Source of the DNA: Balanoglossus misakiensis
Taxonomy: Eukaryota; Hemichordata
Assembly: GCA_040954595.2 (NCBI GenBank)
Contig: CM082579.2
Location: forward strand, 7,006,001-7,070,000
Direction: 5' to 3'
DNA: 64,000 bases
Shown here piece by piece: positions 45,133 through 55,652 of the stretch; the stretch's first letter is position 1; each line of letters opens with the position of its first letter. A program made the position numbers and the translations under genes. Below the pieces are notes generated by a model. It was given only the letters and a program-made list of their open reading frames with translations. It was not told the origin of the DNA and did not search any database.

Positions 45133-48100
45133 AGCGAGGTTTTGCGCAATGCGATTTATCCGAGAGAGGGATCACGAACCGATAACACCTCTGTCGATAT
45201 TTCAGACACACTCAACTCGTCCGAACTAAACACTGCATCTCCATCGTCACATTACTGCACACACGTCAATAGCCTATCAGAATCTGACAACTGCCTTGTA
45301 CTAGAAAGTGTATAATTATCATTACTTTATGAGCACGGGTGTTTTGCGCGCGCAACCAATCACACAAGCTGCCCTGGTGTCACCCAAACCCATTATCCGC
45401 GTAATTTTTCCCACTGGCCACGCCTACCTTCTCGCAAAAGAAAAAAAAGTTGTATGGATATCAACGATTTTTTTTCTCCGATGTAACTTTATCCTCCATA
45501 GAGTGACGCACTACTTCTAGTATGTCATATCTTCTCAGTCCGTTCCCATAGTGCCAAAGTTTGCTTCAGGCCTCTGACAAGAAACTGAATAGTGTTACTT
45601 TGCTGATTTATAGCTCGCCTTGATATTTAAATCGATCTGTCATTCCTAAACATAAACAGCATTTTGCAATGTTCCAATGCTGTCCAGTCATTCTTCCGTT
45701 TCCATGTTGTTTGTCAGCCAGGCTGCCCCCTGGACGTCCCCTGGTGGTGGATCGTTCTCGTATTCAGCAATGCATTAAATGTTACCAGTGTTAAACATGT
45801 TTGTTGTAATATATGGTGATGTAGAGTGTAACTGGTAAACTGCAGGTAGTTCACAGCGGATGACATATAAACTTTTTCGATTTTAGCCACATACATTGTA
45901 TATGGATATTTTTTTCACCTTGATAGCCATGTATATACTTTGTGATTTAATGAGTATCCGTGGTTATCACTCTGGGGAAGTCAATTTATGGCGGGGTATT
46001 TTGTATACACGAAGTCATTTACAAAAACGTATGTTTAGCTGGTTAGACCCACGAAATCAGTACATAACAAAGTGCAGAAATAATAGTATTAATCATGCCA
46101 TGTTCGGAGTTCGCAGTATAAGCAATACAATACAATACAATACAATACAATACAATACAATACAATACAATACAATACAATACAATACAATACAATACAA
46201 TACAATACAATACAATACAATACAATACAATACAATACAATACAATACAATACAATACAATACAATACAATACAATACAATTCAATACAATACAACAATA
46301 CAATACAATACAATACAACTGGAGCATGATGACATACGAGTTTTATGCGGCTGAAAATAATTGACCTGGTTATTACGCAAAAGAGTTCAAGAAACAAAAA
46401 ACTTATTTTATATTTATAGTATCCTGGTCACCAATTAATAATTGAAAATCTCATCACTAACGTAACATACTCTGACGCGTTAGGAACGGCGCCCAGAGAA
46501 CATAATAAATGATTACCAATCGTACACCCATTGTCACGAGACGCAGAATAGAGTTCGATTGAGGTCAGTGGTTTTAGGTTTTATGATTCGCGATTAAATA
46601 TTAAACCCAATCAGCTAACTGCATCTACGTTGCTCGCCTGTGTAGCATAAGTCGAACGATATAATTAACACAGTTTGTTTTCGTATGACAGAGTTCGATA
46701 TCTATCTCAGGTGAGTACATCAGTGCGGGTCTTATACCTATTCCATTGAGTGTAATTGCATAATCAGACGGATATCTTGACTGCAATGTTGTCTGATTCT
46801 TGCATGGAATACGGCTTCTTGTTTTGAAGTTGAGAAGTCAACACAATCACTGATTATCGCCCTGTTGATCTCGAACTGGCGTCTTTCGATCGCTCATTGT
46901 ACGTGCCATTGATTGATGACCGCGACGTCACAATCATCATCATCACCATCACTGGTGCATACAAGCAAGTAAGTAAGCAGGCACTTGCGTTTGCTTCCAG
47001 CGATGTCTATTAAAAATACAAACCACTTTTATAATATTGCCTCTGTTTTTTGCAGTTGTTTTCTCGAACTGTGGCAAACATAAATACGATTTGACGGTGC
47101 CTGTTTCAGCAACGGCCAATTTCATCGATCGACATGAAAATTTTTAATTGCGTCACTTGAGATAGTGTTACTTCATTTGCATGATACTCTACTTTTTCTC
47201 TGATTCCGTAAGCATATCAAACGTTATACGGGTAAATGTCATGTTGCCAATGTGCCCCGCTCACCGCATCATTTGCACACCTGAAATGTTACAACAGGTG
47301 CCGGTATGTTCGTTCCACTACAATAACAAGGCCTTTGATCGATAACCTTTGACATCTTCTCCAGGGACCAGTCACTTTGAAACGTTTACAGGGTTTACGG
47401 CGTTTGTATGTTTGAATCAACCTTTGTAGAAAACATACACTAATTAATAAGACGTTCTAAATCAGCAACGGTTAGTTCAGCGTGCTGCGACACGACAATT
47501 TTACTTTGATCCTAGTGTTGAGACATTTTCAATGTAAAACATGTCATTTTTTATCTGTATAATGCATTCATATCACATCGTGGCCGCTTTTAATTTCATA
47601 TCTCTAATGAACGCCAAACGACCGAAGATCAAACACTAAAATGGTGTCTGGCCACGTCACCCTAGCCTAAGCTTGTGTGTACATGTAGTATACTATAATT
47701 ATGGTCTCGTGATCTCGGGTGTGGTAGGGGGCAATGTCCCTGGCTTGATAAGCACACTTACCAATCAGATATGACAGGATAATAGCACCTTGCTGATATA
47801 AGTTCAAGGACATTCCAACAAATCAATACAATTATAGTTGGTCAGCTAGACTTTAGCAAAGTAAATAGCAGATTATTGTGAAGATTCATGATTTTTTAAA
47901 CAGATTCTATGAGTTTGGCAGCATGTATACACAACTACACCACGAGAGAATCATGGTGGATTCTGTTACACTCACGGTATTTACAAACATTTGAAAAGTG
48001 AGGGCATTTTGTAGAGAATGGTAGACAGTGCGTTGCAGTCGCTTATAGTACCACATTGCCGACACGAGCATCCATTGAGGCAGTACAGTTGGTTCAACAA

Positions 48101-48154
48101 CAGGATGTCACGGAGTTTTCCTCTGTTGCAGCTTTTAAACGAACCAATGAGAAT
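45133..48154. other. Intergenic region with a large pentanucleotide microsatellite
   Basis: About 3 kb without a supportable gene between the divergently oriented GPCR and the first folate-receptor gene. The main feature is the AATAC array at 46124-46319. Open frames through that array encode only repetitive translation of the repeat and are not genes. Confidence 0.45.
46124..46319. repeat. Pentanucleotide microsatellite (AATAC)n, about 39 units
   Basis: Nearly perfect AATAC/TACAA repeats run for about 196 bases. They are interrupted once by a T substitution near 46281 and once by a unit slip near 46295. A related pentanucleotide array (GATAC/GGTAC) occurs in the riboflavin transporter intron at 55915-55976. 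Confidence 0.95.
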
Positions 48155-51100
48155 ATGCGGTACATAACATTAGGGTCGCTATTCATACTGGTATCATCAA
48201 CGCAGTCGTCGTCACCCGACTACCAGAGTTTTCACAAATATTGGTCCTATGAGGAAAATATCAATTCTTGCGCCACTGGACGATACCGGAAGGAAGTTCC
48301 AGGTCCGGAGAAAGATCTACATGGGCTGGTGAGTACTGGATCTTCTCATGGCAGTTACATGAAATTCGCTAGACAAATCATGGATTCTCAGTCGTTGCGT
48401 ACAAGAATTTGTCCTCTGTGCGCGATCAGTGCCAGTGATACGGGGTATTCTGAATATGCTTTCTGTACCAAGGTGAAGAATGTCACCATACCATGCGCAG
48501 CAAAAATATGTATTTGAAACCGATAACTGGTAAATTCACCTTCACTCCACATAAATCTGCAACCCTTCATTATTAAATCATGTTACGACACGCTGGCCGT
48601 TCAGTTCCGAAACAGGGCAGTGAGCAAATAGACTTTCTGAATGGCCCGCTTTGGTGAACCAACCAGCGCAGCACGCAATACACCACACGTTATTTCCTTG
48701 CTTATGGAAACTTTTAATTATACTACAACTAAACATTGGTAAATATAAAATGACTGTACACTGAGGAAAAAACACAGTAAAATAAATGGCTACCTTAAAT
48801 GTGACCAGGTGTGTGAAATGAAAAACTAAAGTCCAAGCTTCCAGCACCACGGCAGTCCCAACAGCGACGTTCAGTCCGAGTAGCGTTCTGGCACAATTCC
48901 CCGGTAGACGGCACGGCTTTCGGACGAATTCCCCATGAGGTAGCACGACTTCTGGGCGCGGTTTCCAGACCAGGACAACATGAAACAACACGGCTTCTGG
49001 GCGCGGTTTCCAGACCAGTGCAGTGTACCAGGAATTAAAATAAGGCACAGCTTCCAAGCCGGCGAGGAACAGAACAGCTCACACGGGCAAGTCCAAATTA
49101 GTAGCTACGCCGCAACACAACGTGCGGGCTTTTTATATGGGGAAAATAATGAATGCACCACACCTGGTCACGCAAATATTCAAATTACGAAAGTAAGCGA
49201 AAACACACCTGGTCACAAAACAACAGCAAACTTCTACGTAACAATCAATAAAACCTTTATTGACTTTTTTTTTCTTTCAAAAAACCGCAGTGTGAACCTT
49301 GGCGAAATAGGACGTGCTGTAACGCGGGAACAACTCTCGACATTCACGTCAAAGAACTGTGGGGTGGATTTACCTATAGTCACTGCGGTCAACTCTCACA
49401 GGCGTGTATGGATTACATGTTGAAAGATCTTTGTTTCTACGAGTGTTCACCGAATCTTGGGCCCTGGGTCGTCTACAAAGGAAACGGAAGTCCTCTACAG
49501 GTGGGTGATTTGCCACCGCCAGTCTCTTCCATGGTCATCATGATGAAGTACGGTTAAATTGCGTTTTCTCAAACGGGGATACACTACTCGGCCACCGTCT
49601 CCGTGCTTCGATTACTGATTACAGCATCCGTGTGAGTGCGAATCAAACTGTCCGGCCCACCTTACCACATGTATATACATAGCAAGCCATTTAACTGACA
49701 TCTTCATGTTGCTCAGACGTGAGCAGGTAAAAGTCTATGTCACTACAACCCCAGGGAAACAGACATTCTATTTTCATACCACGTGACCGATTCTAGCAAA
49801 TCACGTACATGTAAACGACACAGCATGAGGTGTCACGTTGTTATAATGATGTTTTAATACTGGGGTTATTTGTTCGCCGAGGAACCCACGGAAGAGAGTG
49901 TTTTCAATCGTGATTTGTAACAGAGTCCCGCCCGTGTCCTTTTTTCTATTTCAGGAAAAAATACATTATCGTGAAGTCAGGTTCATGGGCATACCGCTAT
50001 GTGAAACCGAGTGTTCGGAATGGTGGAAAGCATGTAGATACGATATGACCTGTGCAAGTAACTGGGAGACAGGACCCTGGAACTGGACATCTAGTAAATA
50101 GCCGACATTAAAAACGCCCACTTTCCATACTGTTAGGGCCTAGGCGGACGTGGGTGTGAACTTTGAAAGAAAAAAAACCTAAAAAAAACAGCAGCGAAAC
50201 ATCCAATAAATAAAAGTAAAACATCATAGTCAGCAGACCTGTAATTCACTTTCTGGTTCGCTACCAACTAAGATAGTCCGTGAAAACAGTGCATTGGGGG
50301 GAGAGAGCATCACGAGATCCATTCAAAATTCCCAATGATGAGATAATATGTGCAGCGCCTGTAAATATTGGCACGCATATTATCAAAATTACCACTAATG
50401 GCGCTATTTTGACCATACTCCTATTCGTTGACCAGACCAACATTTTGGCCTCTGACGAGTTAAGCGGCACTTTTTATAATGCGACGAGATTCCCGGAAAT
50501 AACGGACTGGAATTCTAATTGATGACTGACACATCTGCGAACATGACCCTGTGACAGACAGCATGGAAAGACAATATCAAGAAACGCGATCACATTTTTT
50601 TTTGTTTTCTAGGTCAAAATACCTGTACCCAAGAATGCCGGCCTATGGACGAATACTTCCACAATGCCAAAACGTTCTGTGAAGATATTTGGGGTGGGAC
50701 TTACAAAATGGCACCGCGGGGCGACGACAATTGCATGCTATTGTATTTTGAAGGCGAAAATCCAAATGATAAGGTAAATTGGTTCGTGTGGACAGTCTCC
50801 TGTGTATATGTGATGTATTACTGGCAAATACAGCCATTACACAGTGAAAACAGCATTAAAGGGGAAATCCGTCGTAGCTGATTTCTACATAATTTGGTAG
50901 CTTTGATGTCACTCTTTCAGAAAAAAACATATTCGCCATGTATAGGTCGCGCGATTTTTTACAAAATCTAGGGAAAGTTGGCAGAATTTCCAATATGGCG
51001 TTTACTGTAATTTGAATCATGGGAAAAAAAGCGCCAGGACCAACTTCCGCCCACCATGGTGTGGGTGATACCATTCTCCGATAGGTGTCACTGGGCGACA

Positions 51101-51760
51101 GACTAGGCGTATTTTCATAGCTATTGTTTGTTCTTTGCATCAGTTGATAAACAATCATCAGCAAAGTTGAAAATTTGTCATCTATTGACAGTATTCATGG
51201 GCTATAACCGATGAAAAATATGCAAATACGCTTAGCCAAATTACAGTAAACGCCATATTGGAAATTCTGCCAACTTTCCCTCGATTTTGTAAAAAATCGC
51301 GCGACTTATACATGGCGAATATGTTTTTTTCTGAAAGAGTGACCTCAAAGCTACCAAATTATGTGGAAATCAGCTACAACGGATTTCCCCTTTAACTATA
51401 GTATACTGATGTCTGATTCAAGGTTTGTTTGGGGGGACTCGGAAAGTCGATCGAAAGCTTCTGGCTCACGGTATGAGCACGCGCAGTTTTCCCTTCTCCT
51501 CTTTGTTCACGTTTTTTTTCTGTATGTCTCTTCACCAAAACACCCCACCCCCCCCCCCCCTCGCTTTCCTCCACGGAGGTTCACGGCCATGTGCTACCCG
51601 TGTATTATTGTTTTCACCGCAGGTAACCGAGTTCTATGCCGAGGCCATCGAGCAAGAGCGAGCGAACACGGCGATGTCAATCTACCGTCCTGTGATGACG
51701 CGTCTGTTCATCGTTATTCCTGCCCTCCTATATACTTCAGCAGTGACGTCAAAACCGTGA
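48155..51760 (+). CDS. Folate-receptor family protein, copy A (FOLR-like, probable GPI anchor)
   Basis: Exons 48155-48328, 49291-49500, 49955-50093, 50613-50773, 51623-51760 give about 273 residues (human FOLR1 is 257). A signal peptide (ITLGSLFILVSSTQ) precedes the Folate_rec domain: SCATGRYRKEVPGPEKDLHG, CEPWRNRTCCN, HCGQLSQAC, DLCFYECSPNLGPW, GIPLCETECSEWWKAC, CASNWETGPWNWTS, EYFHNAKTFCEDIWGGTYK and FYAEAI. Spaced cysteines match the family disulphide set. The C-terminus is hydrophobic (LFIVIPALLYTSAV), consistent with a GPI signal. The aspartate in KDLCFYECSP, known in FOLR1 to contact the pterin, is kept. The aromatic stretch before HCG differs from FOLR1 (FTYSHC). Family members bind folate or riboflavin, or are JUNO-type gamete receptors, so the ligand is open. 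It is tandem to copy B, with the same five-exon plan. Confidence 0.9.
48945..49018. repeat. Two 29-bp direct repeats, period 45 bp, in FOLR-A intron 1
   Basis: The segment ACGACTTCTGGGCGCGGTTT and the following nine bases at 48945-48973 recur at 48990-49018 with one difference. The surrounding GC-rich stretch (48850-49060) has two further partial matches to its start (CACGGCTTTCGGACG). This region is compositionally unlike the rest of the AT-rich intron. Confidence 0.75.
50856..51395. mobile_element. TTAA-flanked foldback MITE (piggyBac-like), 155-bp arms
   Basis: TTAA at 50856-50859 is followed by AGGGGAAATCCG. The mirror end is CGGATTTCCCCT, followed by TTAA at 51392-51395. Arms 50860-51015 and 51237-51391 are inverted copies, about 156 and 155 bases, with only a handful of differences. 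The central spacer of about 220 bases has no convincing coding capacity. TTAA target duplication is the signature of piggyBac-type transposition. The element sits in the last intron of folate-receptor copy A. A degenerate end of the same family occurs at 25899-25978. Confidence 0.88.
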
Positions 51761-53251
51761 CGTGATGCTGTTTCGGGACTATGGCAATGTGACTATTTTC
51801 TCTATGTATACATGGTTTTCAGTAAATGGGGAATATACAAAACAGAAGGCCTGAAATTAGCCGGTGTATACATGTATATATTTTAACATGACCTTTGCTT
51901 TACCTTCAAATGCCATACTTCAGATATAGACAGGGAAAGGCCTTTCTGTTGCAACGCGAACTGAAGCATTGGGTTTAATGTAACTTTACAAATCTAGCGA
52001 AATAAAAGTGACACCCTACGAAAAGTATTTGCGATAAATATTTAACAAGTTATGTCGAACTAACACAGCCACATTTACATCGTAACATTCCCTGCTTTGT
52101 TGATTAAAAATAATAGACCTATACTGTGGCATCTTTTAAAAATTCATACAAGCGGCTACTTTAGAATTGAGGGATGGTGTTAAAAATAAAGAAAAAACAC
52201 AACTGTGTCTTTTTAATATAGTATAACTACCAGTGCTTTATTAACTTGGATATAAATTCTAATGCAAATGAACGTTTTCAAAATAACTTCGGAAAAGACA
52301 AGCGTGGAGAAATTGACCTTTTGCAGAGACAATTATGAGAGTTTTGGGTTTTTGAACAAATATCTGCCTGTTGTGATATATGTGATATATATGTGATAGG
52401 GTAGAATTGATCCAAGTCTAAGGGCTTCATTGTTTCATAATAAATACATTTTAGAAAATTTTGATCCGAGTCTATGTAGCGTGTGTGGAGTTTTAATGCA
52501 GCGAGTGTGAGCGCTTGAGTCTAGGGAACGCATATTCCTATAGCTTGGTAGGGTACAGTTGACAGGAAAAGAATTTACTTTTTAGCTCTCTGTATTGTCA
52601 CATTGAATCGAAATTTGTCTTGTCAACTTTGTGTGCAAGAGATCCACAATTCTGGTGGGGCGTGACCCGCCAGCTTAACATGTGATGTATGGACGGTATT
52701 TACTGTCGTTCCCATCTGGATTCGAACGATAATGTTGATCTAAATGTTACCATACTTGCACATTTGGTTTGCCAAGTTGTTCCTTATCTTACTTCAGTTT
52801 CGGCGCCCAGTTGCTGATGTTGCGGTAAATTCAAAGAGGTTATATCGAGATTGATTACAATACTAACAGTGGGGTATTACGGGTGTCGTAAGAGGATCGT
52901 CTTACACTTCACATTGCTTGCTAAAGCAAGACTTTTATCTACGCGTGCTTTTACCACACACAGGGCTATTAAATAAAGTCAGGGTAGCGCCAATCAGTTG
53001 ACTCGTTGTATTGTCTTATTTAAACAAACTGGCGAAGCATCCTACCGGGTAAGAAACCATTAATCCTGTTTGTGTTTGCCGCAAAGCATATAAACTGTAC
53101 AACAACTGTAGCAAAGTTGGAATCAACTTCACAAACCAATTACACAAGTGTGATAACATTTAGATCAACATGAACGTTCGAAGCCAGATGGGAACGATAG
53201 TAAAGCAGCTATACTCGTCTTACTGGCATTCGCTTCCCAGACATTACCACG
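51761..53251. other. Intergenic region between folate-receptor copies, with inverted repeat
   Basis: No coding exon is visible. The distal third contains two inverted arms (52699-52800 and 53103-53204), listed separately. A TATA-like CATATAAA lies at 53088-53095, about 160 bases before the start codon of copy B, and is a possible core promoter. Confidence 0.45.
52699..53204. repeat. 102-bp inverted repeat upstream of folate-receptor copy B
   Basis: Arm 52699-52800 is an imperfect reverse complement of 53103-53204. The outer half is the best conserved: TTTACT.TCGTTCCCATCTGG.TTCGAACG, then ATGTTGATCTAAATGTTA. The inner half is more diverged, with TTGGTTTG and AAGTTG as landmarks. About 300 bases lie between the arms. 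The right arm ends 48 bases before the start codon at 53252, so the 5'UTR or core promoter of copy B lies inside it. No flanking duplication was recognised. Confidence 0.75.
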
Positions 53252-54930
53252 ATGAAGAGCTCTCTTGGAATTTTCATGTTGGCCATAGTAACTGCGGCGA
53301 GCTATGCTGAAGAGTTGGAAAGTGTCGTCGCCGATTTAACCGCGGATGAAATGTTGAATGTATGTATGGATGGCATCTATCACAGAGACACACCAGGACC
53401 AGAACCACAGCTTCATGGTCAGGTGAGTTGCTGGATGTTTTCCAACTCTTCTACACAAGAAAACGCTACCTTCTTATAAAAGAAAAAGAATATTGCTAGA
53501 AACATGCTCTAATGTTTGTTAGTATCATTTGCATTTCTTCTGTGTCAACCACTATATGTGACGAATACGATTCTTTTGTTTCTAACTTCATTTTCTCAGT
53601 GTGCGCAGTGGTCAGATCGAAGTTGCTGTTTTCCTAACGTCAGTGAAGCTATACACGAAGATGGTGTTTTGTACGATATAGGGTGGTATCATTGTGGCCA
53701 AAATGCATTGTCTTCAGAGTGCTACAAGTACCTAGTTCAAGATTCTTGCTTCTACGAGTGTACACCCAATGTTGGACCCTGGCTGGTAGAGGTTGGTATT
53801 TCAATGGTTTGTTCACAAACGGGAGACAATGTACAGATTCTGCTGCAATATTGTATACTTATAATTATAGACCTAGCTGGCTTGCATTGGCCAACAGATT
53901 ATACTCATTATTCCAATGACCTTAGTTGACCCCTTCTTGATTCAGATGAAATGATCTGAACTACTAGTATTTTCTTAAAATTTCAACACACACGGTGCTG
54001 CAGTCTACAAGCATGCAGTGTGTTCAGTGTTGGCCGTGAGACACATTCTGCATTCACCAGAATCTCAGTCTTAAACATTATGGTTCTGTCTTTTTTACCA
54101 GCACACGATTCCGATCAGAAATGAGCGCTTTGTGAACATTCCATTGTGTGCCAGCGAGTGCAATGCATGGTGGGACGCGTGTAAAGATGACTTCACCTGT
54201 TCAAATGACTGGACCACAGGCTGGGAGTGGTCTTCAGGTAGAAAACTGCATTAACATAACATTCAGTTAAAATTGGATGCGTGTATTCTTTGCCCATTGC
54301 TATGGGCCGTATTTGTATGTTGGGGCAATTAATTTATGCCGTTTTAGTAAAAAAATTCTTCTCTGAAACCGCTTGTAAGATTGCTTTGAAATTCAGATTT
54401 TTAGAAGGACAATATATGTGCAATGCAACTGGACTGCATGTGCTCATACACGTTCTGAAATTAGCAAAAATAATTTCTTTGACATAATTGTTAATTTTTT
54501 AGGCACTGCCAAATGTCCAGAAGACAAACCTTGCAAAACTTTCAGAGAATATTTCCACAATGCTAAATCCTTGTGTGAAAATTTGTGGGGAGGCTCGTTC
54601 CAAGTTGTGCCCGACAATACCCCGGACAAGCCGTGTATGAAAATGTTCTGGGAAGAGGATGAAGACAACCCAAATTATGAGGTACGTCTGAGTAGCATCC
54701 ACATCGGTTGCAACAAACTTGGAAATATTTAGAAAAAAAAAACAGAAAAAAATGAAATTATGTTTCAAGTCATGTGTGCTAAATTATGACAATGTCTTTC
54801 TTTCGGAGTGTAGGTTGCTGCTTACTATGCAAGTAAAATGGCGGCTGATGCGTCGGGGAGTCAACGCAGCCGATCAAATCACAATTACGTGGTAAGTTGT
54901 CTGGTACTGCTGACAGCCATCAACTGGTAA
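53252..54930 (+). CDS. Folate-receptor family protein, copy B (FOLR-like)
   Basis: Exons 53252-53422, 53600-53791, 54102-54237, 54503-54681, 54814-54930 join to about 264 residues. A signal peptide (SLGIFMLAIVTAASYAEE) leads to MLNVCMDGIYHRDTPGPEPQ, CAQWSDRSCCF, GWYHCGQNALSSEC, QDSCFYECTPNVGPW, NERFVNIPLCASECNAWWDAC, DWTTGWEWSSG, FREYFHNAKSLCENLWGG and VAAYYAS. It is closer to FOLR1 than copy A at the N-terminus and keeps the pterin-contact aspartate (QDSC) and the arginines of IRNER. The histidine of the FOLR1 NWHKGW segment is replaced by Thr. The C-terminus is a short hydrophobic stretch (VVSCLVLLTAINW), a possible but weak GPI signal. The donor after exon 2 (GTTGGT) is non-ideal but phase-correct. 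The gene is tandem to copy A and convergent with the riboflavin transporter. Confidence 0.9.
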
Positions 54931-55652
54931 TGAATGGTCTTCCAGCCACCGTCAACCACAAAGTGTCTGCATCGGACAACCAGTAATGGAACGGCAGCCA
55001 ACAACAGGGAGTGAGCAGGTATAAGCATGGTATGAACAGCCATCATAGTTGATAGGCGATATACATTTGCATCTTAGTTTCGCGTACAGTGTAGCAAAGT
55101 TTTAATTCCTTATTATCCATACAGAGCGTGTAGGACTTTAATGAGCAGCCAGGTTTTGGAGGGTTTACTTTCAATTTTTTGCTTAAGGTTCATACAAAAT
55201 GTTCAAATTGTTCGTTGGGTGAATAAAATGAGATATGGAAATCAAGTGAGTTGATGTATGAATTTACTTGCAATGTCAGCTTTTCTAACACTGCAGAAGA
55301 AAAAATAAATCCTGTCAAAACTGATGAAATTGGTCAGGTGATATTAAAAACTAAAACTTTTTTTGTTTTTTTTTCATTCCTAATATTTCGGATTGCATTG
55401 AGTTTTGATGCAATTTCTATATTAAGATCATGCAGCGGAAACCTCGTGGCTGGGGGATACATGCACTTGGTACCATGCTGTTATGATTAGAACAAGAAAT
55501 TGTATTTGGTACACAGAACACAAATACTGTCAAAGCAAAAACGTTACAGCTAATGTCATTTTAAAGTAAGTAGAAAACATACATATATTCTAACGTGAGG
55601 AACTCTTCGTAATGTGACTAGCTAGTGACTGAAGAACTACCAAAACCCAACA

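Noticed and set aside
44392-45315. 307-codon plus-strand open frame opposite the GPCR
   Set aside because: It is antisense to a clear seven-transmembrane receptor, with low-complexity His/Gln/Arg composition and no motif; a GC-rich coding-strand shadow.
46043-46397. Open frames of repeated IQYNT or CIVLY
   Set aside because: They are translations of the AATAC microsatellite, which has no stop in several frames.
48945-49018. CRISPR-like direct repeats
   Set aside because: Only two clear copies with short spacing in a eukaryotic intron; no array structure.
50856-51164. 102-codon minus-strand frame in the foldback element
   Set aside because: It spans an inverted-repeat arm and spacer, with no transposase motif or sensible composition.
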